Assembly (NCBI RefSeq): GCF_007995245.1
Contig: NZ_VCBA01000001.1
Coordinates: 263,730 to 327,729 of the forward strand
Source of the DNA: Tateyamaria sp. syn59
GTDB lineage: Bacteria; Pseudomonadota; Alphaproteobacteria; Rhodobacterales; Rhodobacteraceae
DNA length: 64,000 nt
Direction: 5' to 3'
Part shown: piece after piece, positions 1-6,985 of the stretch
How positions within the stretch are numbered: position 1 is the stretch's first letter
Layout: every line of letters starts with the position of its first letter
The notes under the pieces: generated by a model
Database searches by the model: none
Seen by the model: only the letters and a program-made list of their open reading frames with translations
Told to the model about the DNA's origin: nothing
Position numbers and translations under genes: made by a program

Positions 1-221
1 AGTACCTAGAAGAACCGGTTTCCGGCTGAGCAGGCAGACGCGGCCAGTGGCAGGGGTAGCTTTGCTTGCAAAGCTGCCAACCACCCGATGGAGTATCTGG
101 GTGCCGATCACCCAAGCCATCAGCCACACCGCTGAGCATCTGCGCGCGCCTCCCTCGGGACTTGAACAGGGGCCAGCGGGCGCGGTAAGAGGCGAGCCAG
201 AAAAGAGAGGGGCATGAGCAG
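1..221. other. Upstream region of fabF, no gene recognised
   Basis: I cannot support a gene here. The only clear structure is a hairpin at 55-78: a stem of about 10 bp (GGTAGCTTTG with CAAAGCTGCC) around a CTTG loop. It has no following T tract, so it does not look like a simple intrinsic terminator. In many proteobacteria acpP lies just upstream of fabF, but no acpP coding end is visible in these bases. Confidence 0.4.
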
Positions 222-1481
222 ATGCGCAGAGTTGTCGTGACAGGTCTTGGACTGGTGACGCCGTTGGCGGACGGGGTCGAGGCAAGCTGGAGCCGTATTC
301 TGGACGGCCAATCGGGTGCTGGTCCAATCACGCAGTTCGATCCAGAGGGCCTGACGACGACATACGCTTGTGAAGTGCCCCGCGGGGACGGCACGGATGG
401 GACGTTCAATGGCGATGCCTATATGGCGCCCAAGGAGCAGCGCAAGGTCGATACATTTATCATGTTTGGTCTGGCCGCAGCTCAGCAGGCGGTCGAGGAT
501 GCGGGCTGGATGCCCGAGGACACCGAGAGCCTAGAGCGGACGGGCGTTCTGATCGGCTCGGGGATCGGCGGTTTGAACTCCATTGCCAACACGGCCGTGA
601 TGATGGAAGAGAAAGGGCCGCGCCGCGTGTCGCCGTTCTTTGTGCCGGGCGCGCTGATCAACCTGATCTCGGGTCAGGTGAGCATCAAGTACGGCTTCAA
701 GGGGCCGAACCATTCGGTGGTGACGGCTTGTTCCACCGGCGCGCACGCCATTGGTGACGCGAGCCGTTTGATCCAGCATGGCGATGCGGATGTGATGATC
801 GCGGGCGGGGCCGAGGCGGCGATCTGCAAGATCGGGATTGCGGGCTTCAATGCGTGCAAGGCGCTGTCGACGAAACGCGCCGACGACCCGCAATCGGCAA
901 GCCGGCCCTATGATGAGGACCGGGATGGGTTCGTCATGGGCGAGGGTGCCGGTATTGTGGTGCTTGAGGAATATGAGCACGCTGTCGCGCGGGGCGCCAA
1001 GATCTATGCCGAGGTTCGGGGTTATGGCCTGTCGGGCGACGCTTACCACATCACGGCGCCATCCGAGGACGGCGAAGGCGGTGAGCGGTCGATGCGCGCG
1101 GCGTTGCGCAATGCGGGGCTGGAGCCGTCGGACATCGACTACATCAACGCGCATGGCACCTCGACCATGGCCGACACCATCGAGTTGGGTGCGGTCGAGC
1201 GTTTGCTGGGCAATCATGCGGCGAATGTGACCATGTCCTCGACCAAGTCCGCGACCGGGCATTTGCTGGGCGCTGCGGGCGCGATTGAGGCGATATTCTC
1301 GATCCTGGCGATCCGGGATCAGGTTTGTCCTCCGACGATCAACCTGGACAATCCGGCCGTGGACACGCCCGTCGATCTGGCGCCCAATGCCAAGCGGGAA
1401 CGCAAGGTGGATGTGGCCTTGTCCAACAGCTTTGGCTTTGGCGGCACCAACGCCAGCGTCATCTTTGGGAAGGTCAGCTGA
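222..1481 (+). CDS. fabF: 3-oxoacyl-[ACP] synthase II (KAS II)
   Basis: This 419-residue condensing enzyme extends acyl-ACP with malonyl-ACP in the elongation cycle of type II fatty acid synthesis, in the cytoplasm. The Cys-His-His triad is visible: Cys170 in TACSTGAHA, His311 in INAHGTS, and His347 in KSATGHLLG. The C-terminal glycine-rich loop FGFGGTNAS is also intact. Length is normal for FabF. The ATG at 222 follows a purine-rich stretch (GAGAGGGG near 205-212). The stop overlaps the ATG of mltG by one base, so the two genes are probably translationally coupled. I infer co-transcription with mltG, a pairing I know from other alphaproteobacteria. Confidence 0.95.
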   Translation: MRRVVVTGLGLVTPLADGVEASWSRILDGQSGAGPITQFDPEGLTTTYACEVPRGDGTDGTFNGDAYMAPKEQRKVDTFIMFGLAAAQQAVEDAGWMPEDTESLERTGVLIGSGIGGLNSIANTAVMMEEKGPRRVSPFFVPGALINLISGQVSIKYGFKGPNHSVVTACSTGAHAIGDASRLIQHGDADVMIAGGAEAAICKIGIAGFNACKALSTKRADDPQSASRPYDEDRDGFVMGEGAGIVVLEEYEHAVARGAKIYAEVRGYGLSGDAYHITAPSEDGEGGERSMRAALRNAGLEPSDIDYINAHGTSTMADTIELGAVERLLGNHAANVTMSSTKSATGHLLGAAGAIEAIFSILAIRDQVCPPTINLDNPAVDTPVDLAPNAKRERKVDVALSNSFGFGGTNASVIFGKVS

Positions 1482-2647
1482 TGTGGCGATCCATCGCCTC
1501 GAACGCGCTGACATTCCTGATCGTTGCCCTGTTCGTGCTGGGTGGGCTGATCCTGTGGGGGCGCGGCCAGTATGAAGGCCCGGGGCCGCTGACCGAAGCC
1601 ATTTGTGTGCAGGTGGACCGCGGGTCGAATTTTCGCCGGGTGAGCCGCGATCTGGAAGAGCAGGGGGCAGTGGCCCACGGTTGGATTTTCCGGACGGGTG
1701 CCGACTATGCGGGCAAGACAGGTGAGCTGAAAGCCGGGAGCTTTCTGGTTGAGCCCGGTGCATCGATGGAAGAGATCGTCGATGTGGTGACCCGCGGGGG
1801 TGCCAGCACATGCGGGACCGAAGTGGTCTACCGCGTTGGGGTGAACCGTTTGAGCGCGCAGGTGCGCGAGCTGGATCCGGCCACTAACAGATTTGTCGAG
1901 CGCGCCGAGTTTGAACCCGGTGAGGAAGAGGCGCCAGCGGCCTATACCGAGGTGCGCGCCGAGCCGGACACACGCTACCGTGTTGCGGTGGCCGAGGGCG
2001 TTACGAGTTGGCAGGTTGTCGATGCGCTGCGCAACATGGATGTATTGGCCGGAGAGGTGACGGAGATTCCGCCTGAAGGGGCGCTGGCCCCCGACAGCTA
2101 CGAAGTGCGCAGTGGTGATGACCGCGCCGGTGTGCTGGCGCAGATGGCGGAGCAGCAGGAACTGTGGGTGTCAGCCGCTTGGGAGGCGCGGGATGCCGAC
2201 CTGCCGCTGGAGAGCCCGGAAGAGTTGCTGACCCTCGCCTCCATCATCGAGAAGGAAACCGGTGTGGCCGAGGAGCGGGGGCAGGTGGCGTCCGTCTTTG
2301 TGAACCGGTTGAACCGGGGGATGCGGTTGCAGACTGACCCGACGGTCATTTATGGCATCACGCGGGGGCAGGGTGTGCTGGGCCGGGGCCTGCGCCGGTC
2401 GGAGCTGCGGGCGGCGACGCCGTGGAACACCTATGTCATTCTTGGGCTGCCGCCGACGCCGATTGCGAATCCCGGACGGGCCAGCCTGATGGCGGCGGCG
2501 CAGCCGGATGAGACGCCGTATGTGTTCTTTGTGGCCGACGGGACCGGCGGGCACGCCTTTGCCGAGACGCTGGATGAACACAATCGGAACGTCGCCCGGT
2601 GGCGGGAGATTGAAGCCGAGCGGGCCAATCAGAATGATGGTGGGTAA
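1481..2647 (+). CDS. mltG: Endolytic murein transglycosylase MltG
   Basis: This is a 388-residue inner-membrane lytic transglycosylase that cleaves nascent glycan strands and is thought to set glycan chain length. One transmembrane helix spans about residues 8-26 (ALTFLIVALFVLGGLILWG), with the rest periplasmic. The YceG/MltG domain contains the family motif IIEKETG with catalytic Glu257, followed by FVNRLNRGMRLQTDPT and later PTPIANPG. The chosen ATG at 1481 overlaps the fabF stop (TGATG). A tight hairpin at 2661-2678 lies just behind the gene but lacks a T tract. Family assignment is clear from the motifs. Confidence 0.93.
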   Translation: MWRSIASNALTFLIVALFVLGGLILWGRGQYEGPGPLTEAICVQVDRGSNFRRVSRDLEEQGAVAHGWIFRTGADYAGKTGELKAGSFLVEPGASMEEIVDVVTRGGASTCGTEVVYRVGVNRLSAQVRELDPATNRFVERAEFEPGEEEAPAAYTEVRAEPDTRYRVAVAEGVTSWQVVDALRNMDVLAGEVTEIPPEGALAPDSYEVRSGDDRAGVLAQMAEQQELWVSAAWEARDADLPLESPEELLTLASIIEKETGVAEERGQVASVFVNRLNRGMRLQTDPTVIYGITRGQGVLGRGLRRSELRAATPWNTYVILGLPPTPIANPGRASLMAAAQPDETPYVFFVADGTGGHAFAETLDEHNRNVARWREIEAERANQNDGG

Positions 2648-2718
2648 GGGATCCGGTGGTGCTGGGCTGAAGCCCGGCCCACGACCGTCCCGTGCTCAAA
2701 AATGCGACTTGAGGGATT

Positions 2719-2734
2719 TGTCCCCGCGGGGACA
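2719..2734. repeat. Perfect 16-bp palindrome TGTCCCCGCGGGGACA
   Basis: The sequence is self-complementary over all 16 bases. The identical 16-mer recurs at 25771-25786, and a relative with GGCG in the centre occurs at 25242-25255 inside a coding region. All three could form hairpins in RNA. The role is unknown; a dispersed palindromic repeat is the simplest reading. Confidence 0.7.
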
Positions 2735-2775
2735 CGCAAGGGTTGTTTAATGTTCTCAGTCTCTTACTGGTTGTG

Positions 2776-2813
2776 TTAACCATATTTTAACCAGACGAGT
2801 AAGATTTTATTAA
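2776..2813 (+). promoter_or_regulatory. Putative CtrA box and CtrA-type promoter
   Basis: TTAA at 2776-2779 and TTAA at 2787-2790 are separated by exactly 7 bases, matching the alphaproteobacterial CtrA consensus TTAA-N7-TTAA. The second half overlaps a -35 slot (TTTTAA, 2785-2790). Exactly 17 bases later is TATTAA (2808-2813), a good -10. This geometry, with the box over -35, is typical of CtrA-activated promoters in Caulobacter. CtrA is known to be required for GTA expression in Rhodobacter capsulatus, where its action is thought to run mainly through the activator GafA. Direct action here is inference. Confidence 0.55.
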
Positions 2814-2855
2814 TCGCACCGTACGCTTAGCGGTCGATCCTCATCTGGATTTCGC

Positions 2856-2884
2856 TTGACTCTGCGAACGGTCACACGTATAAC
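2856..2884 (+). promoter_or_regulatory. Near-consensus sigma70 promoter for the GTA cluster
   Basis: TTGACT (-35, 2856-2861) and TATAAC (-10, 2879-2884) are separated by the optimal 17 bases. Transcription would start near 2891, about 100 bases before the g1 ATG. Such a strong match is surprising for a cluster that is normally silent in most cells, and suggests repression, or termination downstream, as the control step. Confidence 0.65.
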
Positions 2885-2909
2885 TTGTGACAAGCTAGAA
2901 GAAGTGGGC

Positions 2910-2943
2910 AAGCGGCCCCGGGGTGACCCGGTGGTCGCTTTTT
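2910..2943 (+). terminator. Intrinsic-terminator-like hairpin in the GTA leader
   Basis: The arm at 2910-2922 pairs with 2927-2940 (13 pairs including one G-U, with T2932 bulged) around a GTGA loop, which is a GNRA tetraloop. T residues run from 2939 to 2943, then CG, then TTT. It lies about 20-50 bases after the predicted start near 2891 and 50 bases before g1, so it would stop transcription from the strong promoter before the first gene. It could instead end the mltG transcript or make a short RNA of about 50 nt. Confidence 0.6.
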
Positions 2944-2993
2944 CGTTTCGCTCGTGCGGAGACAATCCCAACGCATGAGAGGTCATAACACAT

Positions 2994-3338
2994 ATGACAT
3001 TGATTACCCCGGAGGCGGAAGAGGCCCGCAGCGAGGAGCTTGTCTCTTCGATGCAGGACACTCTGAAGACGATGCGAAAGCAGTTCAAAGCCTTCATAGA
3101 AGAGGCTGGAGCCGGGGAGGATTTCAAGGAAACCGAGGTCAACAAGCAGCTTGCGGCCATGCTCCGCACAGTTGGCAACCTTGAAGGTATGGAGAAGAAG
3201 CTTGACGAGTTTCGACAAGCCCGGAGTGGCATTGCCCAAAACGGATACGCTCTCAACCTTGACTTCGCCCGAGCTGAGGTACGGTGCGCGCTTGGTCGCC
3301 TCCGCGCCTGTGGAGGCGCAGGAGCGGTTTCTGAATGA
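2994..3338 (+). CDS. GTA gp1, small terminase subunit
   Basis: This is a 114-residue mostly helical protein at the head of the GTA cluster. In RcGTA the g1 product is the small terminase that works with the large subunit during packaging of host DNA. The charged middle section (DTLKTMRKQFKAFIEEAG, then ETEVNKQLAAMLRTVGNLEGMEKKLDEF) and the end resembling DFARAEVRCALGRLRA fit that family as I remember it. The ATG at 2994 has a weak AGAGG about 10 bases upstream. The 3' end overlaps the probable start of g2 by about 100 bases in another frame. The assignment rests on position and general family resemblance. Confidence 0.75.
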   Translation: MTLITPEAEEARSEELVSSMQDTLKTMRKQFKAFIEEAGAGEDFKETEVNKQLAAMLRTVGNLEGMEKKLDEFRQARSGIAQNGYALNLDFARAEVRCALGRLRACGGAGAVSE

Positions 3339-4617
3339 GTTGGGAGAGGGCGCCATTGGCGCCCTCCCTTTTCTGTTCGAGTTCTGGGCCATGGAGCACC
3401 AGTTGCCGCCCGAGAGCGATTGGCGGACCTGGGTCATCATGGGCGGACGTGGGGCGGGCAAGACCCGTGCGGGTGCCGAATGGGTGCGATCAATGGTCGA
3501 GGGGCCGATGCCGCTGGACAAGGGTCGCGCGCGCCGTGTGGCGCTGGTGGGGGAGACAATCGAGCAGGTCCGGGAGGTGATGGTCTTTGGCGAGAGCGGG
3601 ATCGTGGCGTGTAGTCCGACGGACAGGCGCCCCAAGTTTCATGCGGGGCGGAAGATGCTGGAGTGGCCCAACGGGGCTGTCGCCACCATTCATACCGCCT
3701 TTGACCCGGAAGGTTTGCGGGGGCCGCAGTTCGATTGCGCCTGGGTCGATGAGCTTGCCAAGTGGAAGAAGGGTCAGGAGACCTGGGACATGCTGCAATT
3801 CGCGTTGCGGCTGGGCGACGATCCGCGCTGTTGTGTGACGACGACGCCCCGCAACGTGGATGTTTTGAAGGATTTGCTGGCGCAGTCATCCACCGTGATG
3901 ACCCACGCGCCGACCGAGGCGAATGCCGCCAACCTGGCGGGCTCGTTCTTGAAGGAGGTGCGCCGCCGTTATGCCGGGACGCGGCTGGGGCGGCAGGAGT
4001 TGGAAGGGATCCTGCTCACGGACGTCGATGGGGCGTTCTGGTCCACCGCGATGCTGGATGCGGTGCGGCGGAAGCGGAAACCGAAGCTGGATCGCGTTGT
4101 GGTCGGGCTGGACCCTGCTGTGAGTGCGGGGCGCTCCTCTGACGCCTGCGGCATCATCGTCGCGGGGGTGTCGATGGACGGGCCGCCGCAGGATTGGCGG
4201 GCGCATGTCATTGCCGATTGCACCGTGCAGGGTGTGGGGCCGAGTGGGTGGGCCAAAGCCGCGATTGATGCGATGGACACGTACAAGGCCGACCGGTTGG
4301 TGGCCGAGGTGAACCAGGGCGGGCAGTTGGTATCGGAGGTGATCCGGCAGGTGGATCCGCTGGTGTCGTTGAAGACTGTGCATGCCTCTAAGGGCAAGGT
4401 GGCGCGGGCGGAGCCGATTGCGGCGCTGTATGAGCAGGATCGGGTGACGCACGCCCTTGGCCTTGGCGATCTTGAGGATCAGATGACGCGGATGACGCGC
4501 ACCGGGTATGAGGGTGAGGGATCGCCTGACCGGGTCGACGCGCTGGTGTGGGCGTTGCATGAGTTGATGATTGAGCCTGCGAATGCGTATCGGCGGCCGG
4601 GGGTGAGGCGTTTGTGA
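3232..4617 (+). CDS. GTA gp2, large terminase subunit (ATPase-nuclease)
   Basis: This is the motor that translocates host DNA into GTA heads and cuts it once they are full. From a TTG start at 3232 it has 461 residues. Walker A is GGRGAGKT at about residues 71-78, Walker B is FDCAWVDE at about 168-175, and the C-terminal RNase H-like nuclease begins near VVVGLDPAVSAG at about 289. No ATG exists near the conserved beginning (TSPELRYGARL). TTG at 3232 has GGAG 5 bases upstream; GTG at 3226 is the alternative. The gene overlaps the end of g1 in another frame. The terminase family is certain, the start is not. Confidence 0.92.
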   Translation: MPKTDTLSTLTSPELRYGARLVASAPVEAQERFLNELGEGAIGALPFLFEFWAMEHQLPPESDWRTWVIMGGRGAGKTRAGAEWVRSMVEGPMPLDKGRARRVALVGETIEQVREVMVFGESGIVACSPTDRRPKFHAGRKMLEWPNGAVATIHTAFDPEGLRGPQFDCAWVDELAKWKKGQETWDMLQFALRLGDDPRCCVTTTPRNVDVLKDLLAQSSTVMTHAPTEANAANLAGSFLKEVRRRYAGTRLGRQELEGILLTDVDGAFWSTAMLDAVRRKRKPKLDRVVVGLDPAVSAGRSSDACGIIVAGVSMDGPPQDWRAHVIADCTVQGVGPSGWAKAAIDAMDTYKADRLVAEVNQGGQLVSEVIRQVDPLVSLKTVHASKGKVARAEPIAALYEQDRVTHALGLGDLEDQMTRMTRTGYEGEGSPDRVDALVWALHELMIEPANAYRRPGVRRL

Positions 4618-4850
4618 GCCGCGCGCGGTTTGAAACCGACCCTCCGGGGGCGGTTTATTTGGCGAAATGAAGGGCTGGAACGATAGGTTCCGGCGCTGGA
4701 TAGAAGAGCGACCCTTCGGGGAGAGTTTTTCTGGCAAGATGAAGGAGCAGAGCGGTGCTCTGTTCGGTGAGGCGGTTCCGGTTTGGGCCGCCTTTTTCTT
4801 TGGACGGACGGGGGATTGGCCTCTCTCGGGATCATGTGAAGGAGACAGGT
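4618..4850 (+). other. g2-g3 intergenic region with two hairpins
   Basis: The 233 bases between the terminase and portal genes form a long gap inside an otherwise packed cluster. A 63-codon reading frame (4667-4858) exists but has no ribosome binding site or family resemblance, and it runs through the hairpins, so I do not call it. The notable content is a stem at 4746-4764 followed by a terminator-like hairpin at 4770-4797. Confidence 0.55.
4746..4801 (+). terminator. Tandem hairpins with T tract between GTA g2 and g3
   Basis: The first stem, AGCAGAGC (4746-4753) with GCTCTGTT (4757-4764), has 8 pairs. The second, AGGCGG (4770-4775) with CCGCCT (4788-4793), can extend inward by G-U and C-G pairs. 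TTTTT (4793-4797), C, and TTT follow it. The second hairpin has the form of an intrinsic terminator and would cut expression of the structural genes unless bypassed. Confidence 0.55.
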
Positions 4851-6035
4851 GTGTTTGATTTCTTTCGGAGCCGGGCGCAGGCGGATGTGCCGGAACAGAA
4901 GGCGAGTGCGACGGGTAAGGTGGTGGCCTGGCAGACGGGAGGCCGTGTGGCATGGTCGCCACGTGATGCTGTGTCGCTGACGCGTGCCGGGTTTTCCGGG
5001 AACCCCGTTGGGTTTCGGTCGGTGAAGCTGATTGCCGAAGCCGCTGCCGCGTTGCCGCTGGTCTTGCAGGATATGGAGCAGCGGTTTGAGACGCATCCGA
5101 TCCTGTCGCTGATCAAGCGGCCCAATCCGGGGCAGGGGCGCGCCGAGTTGCTGGAGGCGCTTTATGCCCAGCTTCTGTTGTCCGGGAATGCTTATGTTGA
5201 AGCAGTAGCTGGTGAGAGTGGGGCGCCGCTGGAGCTGCATGTGTTGCGGTCGGATCGGATGTCGGTCGTGCCCGGGTCGGATGGTTGGCCTGTGGCCTAT
5301 GAATATGCGGTGGGCGGCGCGAAGCATCGCTTTGATGCAGCTGGCGCGGTGAGCCCGATCTGTCATATCAAGAGCTTTCATCCGCAGGACGATCACTACG
5401 GGTTTTCGCCGATGCAGGCGGCGGCCATGGCGCTGGATGTCCATACGGCGGCGTCGCGGTGGTCGAAGTCGCTCTTGGACAATGCGGCGCGGCCGTCTGG
5501 TGCCATCGTGTATCGTGGGGCGGACGGGCAGTCGCAGCTGTCGGGTGATCAGTACGAGCGGTTGGTGAGTGAGATCGAGACCAACCATTCGGGCGCGCGG
5601 AATGCGGGGCGCCCGATGTTGTTGGAAGGTGGTTTGGACTGGAAGCCTATGGGCTTTTCGCCGTCCGACATGGAGTTCCAGAAGACCAAGGAGGCTGCGG
5701 CGCGGGAGATTGCGTTGGCCTTTGGCGTGCCGCCGATGCTGTTGGGCATTCAGGGGGATGCGACCTATGCCAATTACCAGGAAGCCAACCGGGCGTTTTA
5801 CCGGCTGACCGTTTTGCCGTTGGCGACACGGGTGGCGGCCGCGCTGGCCGAGTGGCTGGGGGCGCATACGGGCGAGGATGTGGTCTTGGCACCCGATCTG
5901 GATCAGGTGCCTGCCTTGGCGGCTGAGCGGGATGCGCAGTGGGCGCGGGTCGCTGGGGCCGATTTCCTGAGTGTGGCCGAGAAGCGGCGTTTGCTGGGCT
6001 TACCTGCTGTGGCCGAGGACGGTGCTGATGGATGA
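4851..6035 (+). CDS. GTA gp3, portal protein
   Basis: This is an HK97-type portal protein of 394 residues that forms the dodecameric ring at one head vertex, where the terminase docks and DNA passes. Recognisable segments are GFSGNPVGFRSVKLIAEAAA near the start, a central SGNAYVEAV, and the family region LGIQGDATYANYQEANRAFYRLT. The GTG start at 4851 has the strong binding site AAGGAGACAG just upstream, and MFDFFRSR is a typical portal N-terminus. An ATG further upstream (4755) lies within the hairpin region and is unlikely. The end overlaps g3.5 by 8 bases. Confidence 0.93.
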   Translation: MFDFFRSRAQADVPEQKASATGKVVAWQTGGRVAWSPRDAVSLTRAGFSGNPVGFRSVKLIAEAAAALPLVLQDMEQRFETHPILSLIKRPNPGQGRAELLEALYAQLLLSGNAYVEAVAGESGAPLELHVLRSDRMSVVPGSDGWPVAYEYAVGGAKHRFDAAGAVSPICHIKSFHPQDDHYGFSPMQAAAMALDVHTAASRWSKSLLDNAARPSGAIVYRGADGQSQLSGDQYERLVSEIETNHSGARNAGRPMLLEGGLDWKPMGFSPSDMEFQKTKEAAAREIALAFGVPPMLLGIQGDATYANYQEANRAFYRLTVLPLATRVAAALAEWLGAHTGEDVVLAPDLDQVPALAAERDAQWARVAGADFLSVAEKRRLLGLPAVAEDGADG

Positions 6036-6255
6036 TGCCAAGCTGTGGGAGAAGTTCGCCTGTGGGCCGGGGCTGAAGCTGGAGGCCCATGAGCGGCTGA
6101 CCGAGGTACATTTTGCCAATATTTCCGACCGCTTGCAGCGTCTGGAGACGTTGATGGAGCGGTTGGAGAAGCGGTTGTGGCTGACCGTTTACGGTGTAGT
6201 GGCGGTGGTTTTGGCGACCGGGTTTCAATCCATCATGGCGGCGATCCCGCATTGA
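6028..6255 (+). CDS. GTA g3.5 small membrane-anchored protein
   Basis: This is a 75-residue protein whose ATG lies inside the last codons of the portal gene. A helical, charged section (HERLTEVHFANISDRLQRLETLMERLEKR) with coiled-coil character precedes a C-terminal hydrophobic segment (LWLTVYGVVAVVLATGFQSIMAAI), which looks like a single transmembrane helix. It holds the g3.5 position of GTA clusters. Its function is not established to my knowledge. A membrane helix in a head-gene block is odd and may mean the protein acts in the producing cell and is not part of the particle. Confidence 0.75.
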   Translation: MDDAKLWEKFACGPGLKLEAHERLTEVHFANISDRLQRLETLMERLEKRLWLTVYGVVAVVLATGFQSIMAAIPH

Positions 6256-6269
6256 AAAGGAGTAGGCAG

Positions 6270-6833
6270 ATGCAGGCAGAGACCGGTCTGGAGACGAAAT
6301 TTGCGCGCTTTGGCGAGGGTGTCGAGGTGCAGGACGGGACGGTGATCGAGGGCTATGCGAGCCTGTTTGGCGCCTGCGATCAGGGCGGCGATGTGGTGAC
6401 GAAGGGGGCCTATGCGGCGTCTTTGAAGGCCATAGCCGCTGAGGGGCGGTCCGTGAAGATGTTGTGGCAGCACGATCCGGCCTTTCCCATCGGTGTGTGG
6501 GACGAGGTGCGCGAGGATGCCAAGGGACTTTGGGTGAAAGGCCGGCTGTTGCCGTCGATTGCCAAGGGCCGCGAGGCGGCGGAGCTGATCGGGGCGGGGG
6601 CCATTGATGGCCTCAGCATCGGCTATCGCACCGTGAAAGCCACGAAGAATGACAAGGGCCAGCGGCTCTTGACCGAACTGGAGCTTTGGGAGGTGTCACT
6701 GGTGACCTTCCCGATGTTGCCCAGTGCGCGGGTGGCGGCCAAATCCGAGGAGATGACCTCGGATCAGGACGATCATTTGCGCGACATGGCGGCGGCCTTG
6801 CGGGCTGCGCGCGCGGAGTTGGCGCAGCGCTAG
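6270..6833 (+). CDS. GTA gp4, HK97-family prohead protease
   Basis: This 187-residue serine protease (peptidase family U35/S78 type) cleaves the capsid N-terminal scaffold region during head maturation. Supporting segments are VIEGYASLFGACDQGGDVVTKGAY near the start, the catalytic-His region MLWQHDPAFPIG at about residues 63-74, and the Ser region DGLSIGYRTV at about 108-117. The ATG at 6270 has a good AAAGGAG site. The gene ends with a helical stretch (DMAAALRAARAELAQR). A 152-base structured gap separates it from the capsid gene. Confidence 0.9.
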   Translation: MQAETGLETKFARFGEGVEVQDGTVIEGYASLFGACDQGGDVVTKGAYAASLKAIAAEGRSVKMLWQHDPAFPIGVWDEVREDAKGLWVKGRLLPSIAKGREAAELIGAGAIDGLSIGYRTVKATKNDKGQRLLTELELWEVSLVTFPMLPSARVAAKSEEMTSDQDDHLRDMAAALRAARAELAQR

Positions 6834-6837
6834 GGGC

Positions 6838-6936
6838 GAAATCGTTAGTTCGGAATCAGATTTCCCTGCCTCTCGATCGGCTGATCGCCGACCGAGAACG
6901 GGAAATTTGATGATGATCTATGTGGAAAACGATTTC
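6838..6936 (+). other. Nested stem-loop between protease and capsid genes
   Basis: Three nested inverted repeats share one centre. The outer is GAAATCGTT (6838-6846) with AACGATTTC (6928-6936), perfect. The middle is TTTCCC (6861-6866) with GGGAAA (6900-6905). The inner is TCTCGATCGGC (6871-6881) with GCCGACCGAGA (6887-6897), 10 of 11 pairs around a TGATC loop. There is no T tract. An RNA processing or stabilising element that sets capsid expression is plausible. Confidence 0.6.
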
Positions 6937-6985
6937 CCCCGAGACGCGCAGGGCCGTTTCACAACCAACCATCAAGGACATGCTG

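Larger units (their letters stand above)
2648..2993 (+). promoter_or_regulatory. Intergenic control region of the GTA cluster
   Basis: This gap of about 350 bases between mltG and GTA g1 holds no gene. In order it contains a 3' hairpin of mltG (2661-2678), a perfect 16-bp palindrome (2719-2734), an AT-rich stretch with a CtrA-type box (2776-2790) and a possible -10 (2808-2813), a near-consensus sigma70 promoter (2856-2884), and a terminator-like hairpin (2910-2943). It ends in a purine-rich stretch (GAGAGG) before the g1 start. Each element has its own entry. Confidence 0.7.

Noticed and set aside
531-1811. Long minus-strand open frame of 426 codons over fabF and mltG
   Set aside because: It is antisense to two clearly functional genes, is rich in Arg/Pro/His as expected from GC-rich shadows, and shows no family motif.
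4667-4858. 63-codon frame between g2 and g3
   Set aside because: It has no ribosome site and no known family, runs through the two hairpins, and ends inside the portal start.
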